A stretch of 64,000 nucleotides of DNA, taken from Sphingomonadales bacterium. GTDB taxonomy: Bacteria > Pseudomonadota > Alphaproteobacteria > Sphingomonadales > Sphingomonadaceae. The position numbers and the translations under genes were made by a program. Under the pieces are notes generated by a model, which ran no database searches, was not told the DNA's origin, and worked only from the letters and a program-made list of their open reading frames with translations. The DNA lies in contig JANXVZ010000030.1 of NCBI GenBank assembly GCA_025351405.1, positions 1 to 64,000 of the forward strand. Direction: 5' to 3'. Shown here one piece after another: positions 46,459 through 56,906 of this stretch. The stretch's first letter is position 1, and each line of letters opens with the position of its first letter.

Positions 46459-48222
46459 TCAGCTTTTGCGGTCTGCAATCCCGGCCGCATTCCTGGCCGC
46501 AATCCACGCGTCGATATTGGCCTCCAGCACGTCCATCGGTACCGGCCCGCTGCCGAGAACCGCGTCGTGGAAGCTGCGCTCGTCGAAGCGGGCGCCCAGC
46601 ATTGTCTCGGCCCGGGCGCGCAGCCGCTTGATGGTCAGTTCGCCGATCTTGTAGGCCAGCGCCTGTCCCGGCCAGGTGATGTAGCGGTTGACCTCCGCCT
46701 CGACATTATGGCGGGTCAGCGCGGTGTTGGTCAGCATGTAGTCGATGGCCTTGTCGCGGCTCCAGCCCTTCACATGCAGTCCGGTGTCCACCACCAGCCG
46801 GCAGGCGCGCCACATTTCATAGCTGTAGCGGCCCATCTTCTTTTCGGGGGTGTCGTATAGCCCCATCTCCTCGCCAAGGCTTTCGGAGTACAGCGCCCAG
46901 CCTTCGACGAACGCGGTGAACGACGCCTGGTGCTTGCGAAAATCGGGCAGCGGCAATTCCTGTTGCAACGATCCCTGGGTCTGGTGGCCGGGCGCCGCCT
47001 CGTGCAGGGTCAGCGCCGGCAGTTCATAAAACGGCCGCTCGTCGAGGTGGGTGGTGTTGACGCGATAGACCCCGGCCCGGCCATTCTCCACGCTGCCCCA
47101 TTCCGAATAGGCGGTGGTCGTGCCTTCGGCCTGGTCGGCGGGAATCGGCTTTACCGAAAATGGCAGCCGAGGCAGCTTGCCGATGATCCTCGGCAACCAT
47201 TCGTCGATCGCCTTGGCGACGAACGCCGACCGATCGAGCAGTTCCTGCGGTGTTCGCGCATAAAACTGCGGGTCGGTGCGCATATGGGCCACGAAGGCGG
47301 CGCGGCTCGGGTAGCCGGCGTCGGCTGCGACCTTGTCCATGGCAGCGCCGATGCGCGCGACTTCGGACAGGCCGAGGTTGTGGATCCCCTCCGGCGTCAT
47401 GTCGGTCGTCGTCTCGGTGCGGGCCCGATAGGCATAATAGGCAGCGCCGCCGGGGGTTTCGCCGATGCCGGAGCCGGCGCGGCACCGGGGTTTGTAGTCG
47501 GACGTGTAGAACGCCAGCAATTCACGATAGGCCGGGACCAGCGCCGTCACGATCAACGTGCGCGCCCGGGCCTGCATGGCGGCCCAGTCTGCGTCGCTGG
47601 TGCCGAGCGGCCTCTTGGCGGTAAAAGGCTTCCAGAACACCGAATCCTCGGGACGCGGGACGATATGGGCTGAGATCGAGTTCTCGAAACCGGCCAGCGG
47701 TGCGCATGGCTGGGCATAGCCGCCGTTCAGCGCGGTGCGTGTCACCGCGATCTCGGCGCGGTTGAAGGCGGGGTAGGCGGCAAGCCGCGCAAGATAGGAT
47801 TCATAATCCGCCCGGGTGGCCAGCGGCGTCGAATCCGGCAGCGAGGCAAAGCCGGTGTGCCAGCCCGAATAGGTGGTGAAGGTCAGGCTGCGCTGGCCAA
47901 AGCTGTTGCCCTCGACGGCGCTGGCCAGCATCCGGCGCAGGATGGCGCGGTTGGTGCGATCGGCCAGCGACAATGCCGCGGGGTCGATGCGGTCGAGGCG
48001 GGCGATGAAGGCCTTTGCCGTCACGGCCTGGCGGTCGGCCTCGGCCAGGCTCGGGTCAGGCAGCCTGCCATCGCCGCGATGGTCGCCGACTTCGGTGGCG
48101 AGCAGGGGATCGACGGTCAGTGACCAGTTCCAATGGTCGGCAATGACGGCGGCGAGGTCACTGGCGGGGGTTGCGGCCGCCGGTGCGGCGGCAAGCAACA
48201 GGACGATGGTGGCAAGGCGCAT
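46459..48222 (-). CDS. Exported DUF885 metallopeptidase-like protein
   Basis: 587 residues with a signal peptide (LATIVLLLAAAPAAATPA). The DUF885 zinc-site motif is 'LTLHEAAPGHQTQGSLQQ' near residue 400 (HExxPGH), with a downstream glutamate in 'FVEGWALYSESLGEEMGLYDTPEKKMGRYSYEMWRACRLVVDTGLHVKGWS'. The fold is related to carboxypeptidase Taq-like enzymes. It presumably cleaves peptides in the periplasm; specificity unknown. Monocistronic. Confidence 0.88.
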   Translation of the reverse strand: MRLATIVLLLAAAPAAATPASDLAAVIADHWNWSLTVDPLLATEVGDHRGDGRLPDPSLAEADRQAVTAKAFIARLDRIDPAALSLADRTNRAILRRMLASAVEGNSFGQRSLTFTTYSGWHTGFASLPDSTPLATRADYESYLARLAAYPAFNRAEIAVTRTALNGGYAQPCAPLAGFENSISAHIVPRPEDSVFWKPFTAKRPLGTSDADWAAMQARARTLIVTALVPAYRELLAFYTSDYKPRCRAGSGIGETPGGAAYYAYRARTETTTDMTPEGIHNLGLSEVARIGAAMDKVAADAGYPSRAAFVAHMRTDPQFYARTPQELLDRSAFVAKAIDEWLPRIIGKLPRLPFSVKPIPADQAEGTTTAYSEWGSVENGRAGVYRVNTTHLDERPFYELPALTLHEAAPGHQTQGSLQQELPLPDFRKHQASFTAFVEGWALYSESLGEEMGLYDTPEKKMGRYSYEMWRACRLVVDTGLHVKGWSRDKAIDYMLTNTALTRHNVEAEVNRYITWPGQALAYKIGELTIKRLRARAETMLGARFDERSFHDAVLGSGPVPMDVLEANIDAWIAARNAAGIADRKS

Positions 48223-48372
48223 TGAACAAACCCCCTTTGGTCACGGCGCGACCTTAGGGATGGATGCGGGCGAGTGGAACACCCATCACGGTTGCCCGCC
48301 TGCCGCGCGCGTGCCGGGATGACAACCGCCGCCCGCTGCGGCAAAACCCTGCATGGGCATCGGGGGAAGACC

Positions 48373-48912
48373 ATGGCGACTATCACGACGACGGGCGGAT
48401 CGGGGCGGGGGCTGCTTGATCGGTTGATCTCCAACCGGTTGCTTGCCGCATTGTCAGCGGCGCTGTTCACGGTGGCTGTGGTCGCCATCATCAGGGGCCG
48501 GACCGATTGGCCGGCGATTCCGGGTGCGGTGTGGTTCCACCTGCTCAGCATCCTTGTCGCCACGGCGCTGACGCCGGTGATGCTGCTGCGTCCCAAGGGC
48601 GACCGCAGCCATCGCAAGCTTGGTTACATATGGGTGACGGCAATGATCCTGACGGCGGCCAGCAGCCTGTTCGTCCACAGGAACGGCGATGGCAGCTTTG
48701 CCGGCGGCGTGTTCGCCGGGCATTTTTCTCCGATCCATGTCTTGTCGGCGTGGGTGTTGTTCCAGGTCCCGCGCCTCGTCATGCAGGCCCGTCGCCACGA
48801 CCGGCTGCGCCATGAACGCAGTATCCGCGGCATTGTGATCGGCGCCCTGCTGGTCGCCGGCTTCTTCACCTTTCCGTTCAACCGGTTGCTGGGGACGTGG
48901 CTGTTCGCCTGA
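48373..48912 (+). CDS. DUF2306 membrane protein
   Basis: 179 residues with about five helices. 'FHLLSILVATALTPVMLLRPKGDRSHRKLGYIWVTAMILTAASSLFV' and 'FSPIHVLSAWVLFQVPRLVMQARRHDRLRHERSIRGIVIGALLVAGFFTFP' match the DUF2306 pattern, in which conserved His residues may bind haem or a metal within the membrane. A GGGGGAAG site precedes the ATG at 48373. Function unknown. Confidence 0.82.
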   Translation: MATITTTGGSGRGLLDRLISNRLLAALSAALFTVAVVAIIRGRTDWPAIPGAVWFHLLSILVATALTPVMLLRPKGDRSHRKLGYIWVTAMILTAASSLFVHRNGDGSFAGGVFAGHFSPIHVLSAWVLFQVPRLVMQARRHDRLRHERSIRGIVIGALLVAGFFTFPFNRLLGTWLFA

Positions 48913-48981
48913 CCCGCGCGGGCGTCGGCAAAGCCCGCGGGCCGGATTGCGCTGCCCGATCAAAGAACATATATCGAACAG

Positions 48982-50226
48982 ATGGCGCATCTCGACACCC
49001 GCGAAAAACTCGCCATCCTCGCCGATGCCGCAAAATATGATGCATCCTGCGCGTCATCGGGGACGTCGAAGCGATCGTCGGTGGGCGGCAAGGGTGTCGG
49101 CTCGACCGAAGGCATGGGCATCTGCCACAGCTATGCCCCCGATGGCCGCTGCATCTCGCTGCTGAAGATACTGCTGACCAACAGCTGTATCTTCGATTGC
49201 CATTATTGCATCAATCGGCGGTCATCGAACGTGCGCCGGGCGCGCTTCACCGTCGATGAAGTGGTGCGGCTGACGCTGGCCTTCTACAAGCGCAACTATA
49301 TCGAGGGGCTGTTCCTGTCATCGGGCATCATCGGCTCGTCGGACTACACCATGGAGCAGCTTGTCCGGGTGGCGCGGACGCTGCGGCTGGACCATGACTT
49401 TCGCGGCTATATCCATCTGAAGACCATTCCCGATGCGGCACCGGAATTGCTCGAGGAGGCCGGGCTGTATGCCGATCGCCTGTCGATCAACATCGAGCTG
49501 CCCACCGAAGCGGGGCTGGCCAAGCTGGCGCCCGAAAAGAACGGCACTCGCATTCGCGGCGCGATGACCGGGCTGAAAACCGCCATCGACGACAACAAGG
49601 ACGCGCGCAAACACTATCGCCGCGCCCCCAAATTCGCTCCGGCCGGGCAGTCCACCCAGATGATCGTCGGGGCGGACAGTGCCGACGACAGTGCCATCGT
49701 CGCCACTGCCCATGGTCTGTATGGCGCCTTCGGGATGCGGCGCGTTTATTACAGCGCCTTTTCTCCCATCCCCGATGCCAGCGCCGTCCTGCCGCTGGTT
49801 TCCCCGCCGCTGTTGCGCGAACACCGGCTGTACCAGGCCGACTGGCTGCTGCGTTTCTATGGCTTTGCCGTCGGCGAGGTGCAGGACGCTACCGACGACG
49901 GCCTGCTGCCGCTCGATATCGACCCCAAGACCGCCTGGGCGCTGAAGCACCGCGGCCAGTTTCCCGTCGACATCAACCGGGCGCCGCGCGAGATGTTGCT
50001 GCGGGTGCCGGGGCTGGGGGTCAAATCGGTCAACGCCATCCTGCGGGTCCGGCGCCAGCGCCGCCTCGACCTCGCCGATGTGGGGCGGCTGACGCGCGGC
50101 ATCGAAAGATTGCGCCCGTTCCTGATCGCGGCGGATTGGCGGCCGCTGGCGCTGAGCGACCGCGCCGACCTGCGCGCAACGCTGGTCAAGCCGGCGGCGG
50201 CGCAGATGGAATTGTTCGGTTCGTGA
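48982..50226 (+). CDS. Putative DNA modification/repair radical SAM protein (UDG-linked)
   Basis: 414 residues. The radical SAM cluster motif is Cys69-x3-Cys73-x2-Cys76 ('SCIFDCHYCINRR'). A helix-hairpin-helix DNA-binding segment ('REMLLRVPGLGVKSVNAILRVRRQ') sits near residue 340. This matches the family TIGR03916, found almost always next to a UDG-superfamily protein, as here (31 bp upstream of the UdgX gene). It is thought to act on nucleic acid, but the reaction is unknown. Confidence 0.9.
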   Translation: MAHLDTREKLAILADAAKYDASCASSGTSKRSSVGGKGVGSTEGMGICHSYAPDGRCISLLKILLTNSCIFDCHYCINRRSSNVRRARFTVDEVVRLTLAFYKRNYIEGLFLSSGIIGSSDYTMEQLVRVARTLRLDHDFRGYIHLKTIPDAAPELLEEAGLYADRLSINIELPTEAGLAKLAPEKNGTRIRGAMTGLKTAIDDNKDARKHYRRAPKFAPAGQSTQMIVGADSADDSAIVATAHGLYGAFGMRRVYYSAFSPIPDASAVLPLVSPPLLREHRLYQADWLLRFYGFAVGEVQDATDDGLLPLDIDPKTAWALKHRGQFPVDINRAPREMLLRVPGLGVKSVNAILRVRRQRRLDLADVGRLTRGIERLRPFLIAADWRPLALSDRADLRATLVKPAAAQMELFGS

Positions 50227-50257
50227 AGCCGGCGTGCCGTGACGGCGTTTGCCAGGC

Positions 50258-51637
50258 ATGACGCGTATCACCCTCGCTTCGCCCGATGATTTCGAGGGCT
50301 TCCGCGCTGCCGTGCGCCGGTTGATCGCTGCCGGCGCGCCACCCGAATCCGTGGTCTGGCAGGTGGCCGGCGCCGATGACGACCTGCTCGGCAACGATGC
50401 TGCGGTATTGGCGAACGGCCCGGAGCTGCGTGTCGCCAAGGCATTTCCCGATCTGGCGCGGCGCGTCATCTGCAATCGCGACCCCGAACGCTTCGCGCTG
50501 TTGCATCGCGCACTGGTGGCCCTGCAGTCGCGCCCGAAACTGCTGGAAGACAGTGCCGATCCGCTGGTGCGGCGCCTCGACATGCTGGCCAAGGCCGTCG
50601 GCCGCGACGTCCACAAGATGCGGGCGTTCGTGCGCTTTCGCGAAGTTCCCGACGAAACCGGCGAGCGTTTTGCCGCCTGGTTCGAGCCTGAACATCACAT
50701 CGTTCGCCTCAACAGCGGCTTTTTCATAAGGCGCTTCACGACAATGCGATTTTCGATCCTGACGCCCGGGCTCTGCCTGCACTGGGACGGCGAAACCCTC
50801 AGTTACACCCCGGGCGCCACCCGCGCCGACGTGCCCGACGGCGACCCCATCGAAGCGACGTGGAAAACCTATTATGCCAACATCTTCAACCCGGCGCGGT
50901 TGAAGATCGACGCGATGACCAGCGAGATGCCGAAGAAATACTGGAAAAACCTGCCCGAGGCGGAGCTCATCCCCGATCTCATCGCCGGGGCGGCGAGGCG
51001 CACCCGCTCCATGATCGACGCGAGCCAGGCCGACGCGGCGACCGGCCCGGTGGCGACGCTGCGCGCCGAAGCCAGCGCTTGCCAGCGGTGTGCGCTATGG
51101 CGCCCGGCGACGCAGACGGTGTTCAGCGAGGGTCCCGGTGACGCTGTGCTGATGCTCGTCGGTGAACAGCCGGGCGACCAGGAGGATCTCGCCGGGCGGC
51201 CGTTTGTCGGCCCGGCCGGGCAGTTGCTCGACGGCGCGCTGGCCGAAGCCGGGATCGACCGCGCCCGCGCCTATGTCACCAATGCGGTCAAGCATTTCAA
51301 ATTCGAACAGCGCGGCAAGCGCCGGATTCATGCCAAGCCCGGCATCGCCGAAATCGACGCCTGCCACTGGTGGCTCGATGCGGAATTGCGGGCGGTGGCA
51401 CCGAAGGTCGTGGTCGCATTGGGGGCGACGGCGGCGCGGGCGTTGACCGGCAAGGCCGTCACGATCAGCCGGGAACGCGGGCGCGGCACGGCTCGGCCCG
51501 ATGGTTCGGAACTCTGGATCACCGTCCACCCGAGCTTTCTGCTCCGGATCGAAGACCCGGCCGCGGCGGCATTGGAGCGGCAGCGCTTCATCGCCGACCT
51601 GCGTGCGATCGCGGCGCGGGTCGCGGCGCTGGCCTGA
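50258..51637 (+). CDS. UdgX-type uracil-DNA-binding protein fused to DUF4130
   Basis: 459 residues. Residues 1-250 are the DUF4130/TIGR03915 domain. Residues 265-459 are a UDG-superfamily domain with motif GEQPGDQED (302-310), R-loop KRRIH with His358 and C-terminal HPSFLLR (424-430). In mycobacterial UdgX the histidine of this R-loop attacks the abasic sugar and stays covalently bound to uracil-containing DNA. Cys275/Cys278 and Cys369 fit Fe-S cluster ligands; the fourth family position reads His (NAVKHFKF). It probably works with the radical SAM protein directly upstream. The TTG at 50249 was not chosen as a start. Confidence 0.9.
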   Translation: MTRITLASPDDFEGFRAAVRRLIAAGAPPESVVWQVAGADDDLLGNDAAVLANGPELRVAKAFPDLARRVICNRDPERFALLHRALVALQSRPKLLEDSADPLVRRLDMLAKAVGRDVHKMRAFVRFREVPDETGERFAAWFEPEHHIVRLNSGFFIRRFTTMRFSILTPGLCLHWDGETLSYTPGATRADVPDGDPIEATWKTYYANIFNPARLKIDAMTSEMPKKYWKNLPEAELIPDLIAGAARRTRSMIDASQADAATGPVATLRAEASACQRCALWRPATQTVFSEGPGDAVLMLVGEQPGDQEDLAGRPFVGPAGQLLDGALAEAGIDRARAYVTNAVKHFKFEQRGKRRIHAKPGIAEIDACHWWLDAELRAVAPKVVVALGATAARALTGKAVTISRERGRGTARPDGSELWITVHPSFLLRIEDPAAAALERQRFIADLRAIAARVAALA

Positions 51638-51646
51638 GGCCGGCCG

Positions 51647-52336
51647 CTATCGGGCTTCTTGTCGCATGGCCGCTGCGGCCTTTGCGACCGCTGCAAATTG
51701 CGCCCCCAGCCGCTTGGCATACACAGCCTCGACCTGTGCCAGAATTTCGGGACGCGCCGTGGCCGGGGTGCCGCCGCCGAGGGGCTGCGGATCATATTCG
51801 AGGCCGAGCTGGATCGATTCCGCCACGTCGCGGCCATGCAGTTCGGCTATGATCCGGAAGGCAAAGTCGATGCCGGAGGTGACGCCGCCGGCGGTTATGC
51901 GATCCCGATCGATGACCGTGCGTTCCGCCGCATATTCGGCACCGAACTGCGCCAGTGCCTCGCCCCATGCCCAGTGGCAACCGGCCCGATAGCCATCGAG
52001 CAGTCCCGCAGCGGCCAGGATGAGCGAGCCGGTGCAGACACTGGTCATCAATCGTGCGCCGCGGGCCTGCGTGCGCAGCCAGTCGAGTACCGCCGCATCG
52101 TGCATCACCGTGGTGCAGCCATACCCACCCGGGATGCATACCATGTCGAACTGGCCCGACGTCGCCAACGTCAGCGTCGGCACCAGCGCGAGGTTGCAGT
52201 CGCTCATCACCGGCGCCAAGCTGTGCCAGGCATAGTCGACCGTGGCGCCGGGCATCCGGCTGAGCACTTGCGCCGGCCCGGTCATGTCGAGCTGGGTGAC
52301 GTCGGGATAAAGCAGAAAGCCGATCCGGAATGCCAT
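51647..52336 (-). CDS. DJ-1/PfpI family protein, isonitrile hydratase-like
   Basis: 229 residues of the flavodoxin-like DJ-1/PfpI fold. The catalytic elbow is 'TSVCTGSLILAAAGLL' with Cys101 and Thr102, and Asp17 lies in 'VTQLDMTGP'. These are the residues and numbering described for Pseudomonas InhA, which hydrates isonitriles to N-formamides. The 'GGVTSGIDFAFRIIAELHG' C-terminal text is also typical. No DNA-binding AraC domain is attached. It ends 9 bp from the UdgX stop, in convergent orientation. Confidence 0.82.
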   Translation of the reverse strand: MAFRIGFLLYPDVTQLDMTGPAQVLSRMPGATVDYAWHSLAPVMSDCNLALVPTLTLATSGQFDMVCIPGGYGCTTVMHDAAVLDWLRTQARGARLMTSVCTGSLILAAAGLLDGYRAGCHWAWGEALAQFGAEYAAERTVIDRDRITAGGVTSGIDFAFRIIAELHGRDVAESIQLGLEYDPQPLGGGTPATARPEILAQVEAVYAKRLGAQFAAVAKAAAAMRQEAR

Positions 52337-52375
52337 GGTGTCCGATCCTTGCGCGTTGCGTTGGGCAGGCGCGTT

Positions 52376-53473
52376 CTATGCCACGAAGGGCAGGTCCAGC
52401 GCCTCGGCGACGGCGCGATGGCGGATTTTGCCGGCCGACACGTTCAACCCTTCGGCGAGATGCGGGTCCGCCGCCATCGCGGCCTCCGCCCCATGATCGG
52501 CCAGCTTCAGCACGAACGGCAGCGTCGCGTTGTTGAGCGCGAACGTCGATGTGCGTGCCACCGCGCCGGGCATGTTGGCGACGCAGTAATGGATAATGCC
52601 ATCGATGACGAAGACCGGGTCGGCATGGGTGGTGGCACGGCTGGTTTCAAAACAACCGCCCTGGTCGATGGCGATATCGACGAGCACGGAGCCGCGCTTC
52701 ATCAGCTTCAACATGTCGCGGCTGACCAGCTTCGGCGCAGCAGCACCGGGGATCAGCACTGCCCCGATGACGACATGTGCGCGCGATATGGCCGCAGCGA
52801 TGGCGGCGCGCGACGAGAATGCCGTCTTCACCCGGCCCTCGAACATCTCGTCGATTTCGGCCAGCCGCGCCGTCGAAATGTCGTAGATCGTCACGTCGGC
52901 GCGCATTCCGACCGCCATCTGCGCCGCGTTGACCCCCGACACGCCGCCGCCCAGAATCGCCACGCGACCGGGTGCGACACCGGGGACGCCGCCGAGCAAG
53001 ATGCCGCGGCCGCCCTGTTCCTTCTCGAGATAATGCGCGCCGACCTGCACGCTCATCCGTCCGGCAACTTCCGACATCGGGCGCAGCAACGGGAGCCCGC
53101 CGCTGCGGTCGGTCACTGTTTCATAGGCGATGCAGGTGGCGTGGCTGGCCATCAGCGCCTCTGCCTGTGGCTTGTCGGCGGCAAGGTGGAGATAGGTGAA
53201 CAGCGTCTGCCCGGGCCGCAGCCAGGCACATTCATGAAGCTGCGGCTCCTTGACCTTGACGATCATGTCGGCTGCCGCAAACACCGCCTCCGGGGTTGGT
53301 GCGATGGTGGCGCCAACGGCGGTATAGTCACTGTCGGTAAAGTCGATGCCGCCGCCGGCGCCGGTCTCGACGACCACCTTGTGGCCACGCGCGGTCAATT
53401 CGGCGACCGCTGGCGGCGTCAGGCCGACGCGATATTCGTGAACCTTGATTTCCTTGGGGACGCCGACAAGCAT
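52376..53473 (-). CDS. ald: Alanine dehydrogenase
   Basis: 365 residues with 'MLVGVPKEIKVHEYRVGLTPPAVAEL', 'VKVKEPQLHECAWLRPGQTLFTYLHLAADK' (catalytic Lys/His region) and the NAD site 'VAILGGGVSGVNAAQMAVGM', all canonical. It interconverts L-alanine and pyruvate plus ammonia with NAD. No Lrp-type regulator is adjacent. The 290-bp gap before kup (53474-53763) shows no gene, only a small ggaccttggtcc palindrome near 53573. Confidence 0.95.
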   Translation of the reverse strand: MLVGVPKEIKVHEYRVGLTPPAVAELTARGHKVVVETGAGGGIDFTDSDYTAVGATIAPTPEAVFAAADMIVKVKEPQLHECAWLRPGQTLFTYLHLAADKPQAEALMASHATCIAYETVTDRSGGLPLLRPMSEVAGRMSVQVGAHYLEKEQGGRGILLGGVPGVAPGRVAILGGGVSGVNAAQMAVGMRADVTIYDISTARLAEIDEMFEGRVKTAFSSRAAIAAAISRAHVVIGAVLIPGAAAPKLVSRDMLKLMKRGSVLVDIAIDQGGCFETSRATTHADPVFVIDGIIHYCVANMPGAVARTSTFALNNATLPFVLKLADHGAEAAMAADPHLAEGLNVSAGKIRHRAVAEALDLPFVA

Positions 53474-53763
53474 GGTGTACTCTCCAGAACGATAATCTGC
53501 CTCCTATAGCCGCGGCGCCGGCGCTGCGCCATTGCCGGGGGCATAGGCTCATGCTACCGCCCCGCCGCTCTGGACCTTGGTCCGGAGGCAGGCGTTTACA
53601 GGCCTGACAGGTGCGACACGGGCACAGCACGGGTACAACGGTTACAGGGGCCAGGGTTCTCGATGAACATGGGTGGCGACTTCGACGACACGGAAGCACC
53701 GCGCTGTGTCGCAAACAGCGCCGCCGCCCCGTTGTGCGGCATCGCACCCGGGGGCCGGTTGCG

Positions 53764-55680
53764 ATGATGGTGACATTGCCTGCCGATGGCGAAACTGCGT
53801 CGCCCGCCGGCTATCCTCACCACCCCAAGGAAGGCCAGGTCAAGCTTGCCGCCGGCGCCATCGGCGTCGTTTTCGGCGATATCGGCACGTCGCCGCTGTA
53901 TGCGCTGAAGGAGGCATTCACCGGCCACCACAAGCTGCTTGTCGACCAGCTCCATGTCTTCGGGGTGATGAGCCTGGTGTTCTGGACGATGACCCTCATC
54001 GTCACCGTCAAATACGTCCTCATCATCCTGCGCGCCGACAATCGCGGCGAAGGCGGCAGCCTTGCCCTGCTGGCATTGATTTCCCGGCTGTCGCCGGGTT
54101 CGGGCCGGGCTCGCTATCTTGTCCTGCTCGGCGTGCTGGCGACGGGCTTGTTCTTTGGCGATGCAATCATCACGCCGGCGATCTCGGTGCTTTCGGCCGT
54201 TGAAGGCCTGACCGTCGTCAACACGCAGATGGCGCCACTGGTGGTGCCCGTGTCGATCGCCATCATCATCGGCCTGTTCCTGCTCCAGGCGCGCGGATCC
54301 GCCAAGGTCGGCGCCATTTTCGCGCCGGTCATGCTGGTGTACTTCCTCGTCATCGCGGTCATGGGTGCCAACCAGGTCATCCAGAACCCCACCATATTGG
54401 GTGCGATCAACCCCTGGTGGGCGGTGCGCTTTTTCACCCATGACCCGCTGCTGGGCTTTCTCGCGCTCGGCTCGGTGGTGTTGTCGGTTACCGGCGCCGA
54501 GGCGCTGTATGCCGACATGGGGCATTTTGGCCGCCGCCCCATCCAGCTCAGCTGGCTGTGGTTCGTCATGCCGGCGCTGCTGCTCAACTATTTCGGCCAA
54601 TCGGCGCTGCTGCTGTCCGCACCTGCCAAGATCGCCAATCCGTTCTTCCTGATGGCGCCGGACTGGGCGCGGTTGCCGCTGGTCGGGCTCGCCACGCTGG
54701 CAACGGTCATTGCCAGCCAGGCGGTTATCTCGGGCGCCTTCTCGGTCGCGCACCAGGCCGTCCAGCTGGGCTACCTGCCGCGCCTGAAGATTACCCACAC
54801 ATCCGCTTCGGCCGCCGGCCAGATCTACATCCCCATTGTCAACTGGGGCCTGCTGGCGATGGTGCTGATGCTGGTGGTGGGCTTCAAGTCCTCCTCGAAC
54901 CTTGCCTCGGCGTATGGCATCGCGGTGACGGGCACGATGTTCATCACGACCTGCATGATGGGTGTGCTGGTGTTCACGGTGTGGAAGTGGAATCGCTGGC
55001 TGTCGGGCCTGATGATCGGCATCTTCCTCATTATCGATACCGCCTATTTTGCATCCAACCTGACCAAGATACCCGATGGCGGCTGGTTCCCGCTGCTCGT
55101 CGCCGGCATCGCCTTCACCTTCCTGACCACCTGGGGCAAGGGCCGGACGTTGATGATGGAGCGCCTGCGCGAAAGCGCCATGCCGATGGAAGTGTTCATC
55201 AAATCGGCTGCCGGCGCGGCCACCCGCGTGCCGGGTACCGCCGTGTTCATGACCAGCACCGCCAAGGGCGTGCCGCATGCGCTGCTGCACAACCTCAAGC
55301 ACAACAAGGTGCTGCACGACCGCATCATGATCCTGACCGTCGTCATCGACGAGGTGCCCTATGTCTCCGACGAGGACCGTATCGGCGTCAAGGACCTTGG
55401 CGCCAACTTCTTCCGGATCATCATCCGCTATGGCTTCATGCAGGAAGTCGATATCCCGGCGGTGCTGAAGAAGGTCGAAAATTGTGGCCCCAAACTGAAG
55501 ATGATGGACACCAGCTTCTTCCTCGCGCGCCAGACCCTGCTCGCCAGCGACCGGCCCGGGATGGCGTTGTGGCGCGAACATCTGTTCAGCTGGATGATGC
55601 GCAATGCCGAAAGCGCCATGGACTTTTTCAAGCTGCCGACCAACCGGGTCGTGGAGCTGGGGTCCCAGGTCGAGATCTAG
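53764..55680 (+). CDS. kup: Low-affinity potassium uptake protein Kup
   Basis: 638 residues, the usual KUP/HAK length, with 12 membrane helices. It contains '[25 protein letters not shown]' near residue 25, '[21 protein letters not shown]' near residue 128 and '[15 protein letters not shown]' near residue 245, followed by a cytoplasmic C-terminal domain. It imports K+ with protons. The frame is open upstream to 53611, but only from 53764 is the sequence KUP-like; two consecutive ATGs are present there. Confidence 0.94.
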   Translation: MMVTLPADGETASPAGYPHHPKEGQVKLAAGAIGVVFGDIGTSPLYALKEAFTGHHKLLVDQLHVFGVMSLVFWTMTLIVTVKYVLIILRADNRGEGGSLALLALISRLSPGSGRARYLVLLGVLATGLFFGDAIITPAISVLSAVEGLTVVNTQMAPLVVPVSIAIIIGLFLLQARGSAKVGAIFAPVMLVYFLVIAVMGANQVIQNPTILGAINPWWAVRFFTHDPLLGFLALGSVVLSVTGAEALYADMGHFGRRPIQLSWLWFVMPALLLNYFGQSALLLSAPAKIANPFFLMAPDWARLPLVGLATLATVIASQAVISGAFSVAHQAVQLGYLPRLKITHTSASAAGQIYIPIVNWGLLAMVLMLVVGFKSSSNLASAYGIAVTGTMFITTCMMGVLVFTVWKWNRWLSGLMIGIFLIIDTAYFASNLTKIPDGGWFPLLVAGIAFTFLTTWGKGRTLMMERLRESAMPMEVFIKSAAGAATRVPGTAVFMTSTAKGVPHALLHNLKHNKVLHDRIMILTVVIDEVPYVSDEDRIGVKDLGANFFRIIIRYGFMQEVDIPAVLKKVENCGPKLKMMDTSFFLARQTLLASDRPGMALWREHLFSWMMRNAESAMDFFKLPTNRVVELGSQVEI

Positions 55681-55708
55681 CCGATTGCGCCGGCGATAAC
55701 CGCCGGCC

Positions 55709-56881
55709 TCAAAGCTCGAACAGCGCCGCAGCCCCCATGCCGCCGCCGACGCACATCGTCACCACGACGCGCCTGGCCCCGCGCCGTCGGCCCTCGATGA
55801 GGGCATGACCGGTGAGGCGGGAGCCCGACATTCCGAACGGGTGGCCGATGGAAATGGCGCCGCCATCGACGTTGAGGCGATCAGGATCGATGCCGAGGCG
55901 GTCACGGCAATACAGGACCTGGACGGCAAACGCCTCGTTCAGTTCCCACAAATCGATGTCCGCCACCTTGAGGCCGTGGCGCTGCAACAGCTTGGGCACG
56001 GCGAACACCGGGCCGATGCCCATCTCGCCCGGCGCGCAGCCGGCGACGGCAAAGCCGCGGAACACCCCCAGTGGCTCCAGCCCGCGCCGGGCGGCGTCCG
56101 CAGCCGACATGACGACACAGACGCTGGCGCCGTCCGAAAGCTGGCTGGCGTTGCCGGCGGTGACGGTGCCGCCCTCGCGCACAGCCTTGAGGCTCGACAG
56201 GCCCTCCAGCGTGGTTTCGGGACGGTTGCCTTCGTCGCGCGCAAGGGTGACGGGTTCAAGGCGGGCGGTGCCGTCGCCGGTGACGCGCCGCTGGCTGGTG
56301 GTGATCGGCACGATCTCGGCATCGAAGCGCCCGGCCGCCTGCGCCGCCGCCGTGCGCTGCTGGCTTTGCAGCGAAAACGCATCCTGCGCCGCGCGGCTGA
56401 TGCCATAATGCGCGGCGACATGATCGGCGGTTTCGATCATCGGCCAATAGACTTCGGGCATGTCGGTCGCCAGCGGCTGTGACTGGTAGCGCACGAGGTT
56501 CTTGCTGGGCAGCACCAGCGATACCGAATCGAGCCCACCGGCGACATAGATGCCATCCTCGCCGGCGCGCAGGCGTTGTGCGGCAAAGGCGATGGTCTGC
56601 AGGCCGGAAGCGCATTTGCGATCGACGGTGACGCCCGAAACGCTGACCGGCAAGCCTGCCGCCAGCGCCGCGACGCGCGCGACATTGTTGCCGGTGGCGC
56701 CTTCGGGATGCGCCGAGCCGAGCAATACGTCCTCGACTTCGCCGCCCTCTACCTTGGCACGGGACAGCGCGGCGCGGATGACGTGCGCCGCCAGCGTCGG
56801 GCCATCGGTATCGTTGAGCGACCCCCTGTAGGCGCGGCCGATGGGGGTGCGGGCGGTCGAAACGATAACGGCGTCGTTCAT
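55709..56881 (-). CDS. Acetyl-CoA C-acyltransferase (thiolase)
   Basis: 390 residues with catalytic Cys90 ('[19 protein letters not shown]'), the base histidine in '[21 protein letters not shown]' and the second cysteine in '[18 protein letters not shown]'. A complete type II thiolase fold. Degradative and biosynthetic roles cannot be separated from sequence alone. No fatty-acid partner gene is adjacent. Confidence 0.94.
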   Translation of the reverse strand: MNDAVIVSTARTPIGRAYRGSLNDTDGPTLAAHVIRAALSRAKVEGGEVEDVLLGSAHPEGATGNNVARVAALAAGLPVSVSGVTVDRKCASGLQTIAFAAQRLRAGEDGIYVAGGLDSVSLVLPSKNLVRYQSQPLATDMPEVYWPMIETADHVAAHYGISRAAQDAFSLQSQQRTAAAQAAGRFDAEIVPITTSQRRVTGDGTARLEPVTLARDEGNRPETTLEGLSSLKAVREGGTVTAGNASQLSDGASVCVVMSAADAARRGLEPLGVFRGFAVAGCAPGEMGIGPVFAVPKLLQRHGLKVADIDLWELNEAFAVQVLYCRDRLGIDPDRLNVDGGAISIGHPFGMSGSRLTGHALIEGRRRGARRVVVTMCVGGGMGAAALFEL

Positions 56882-56906
56882 CTGGCAGGTTCCCGTCTGG
56901 TCGCTG

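Noticed and set aside
53474-53763. Extra gene or N-terminal extension before kup
   Set aside because: The open frame codes for a non-KUP basic stretch and lacks a ribosome site; the KUP sequence begins at 53764.
53596-55581. 661-codon open frame on the minus strand opposite kup
   Set aside because: Antisense to the certain Kup gene; composition is His/Gln/Arg-rich without any recognisable motif.
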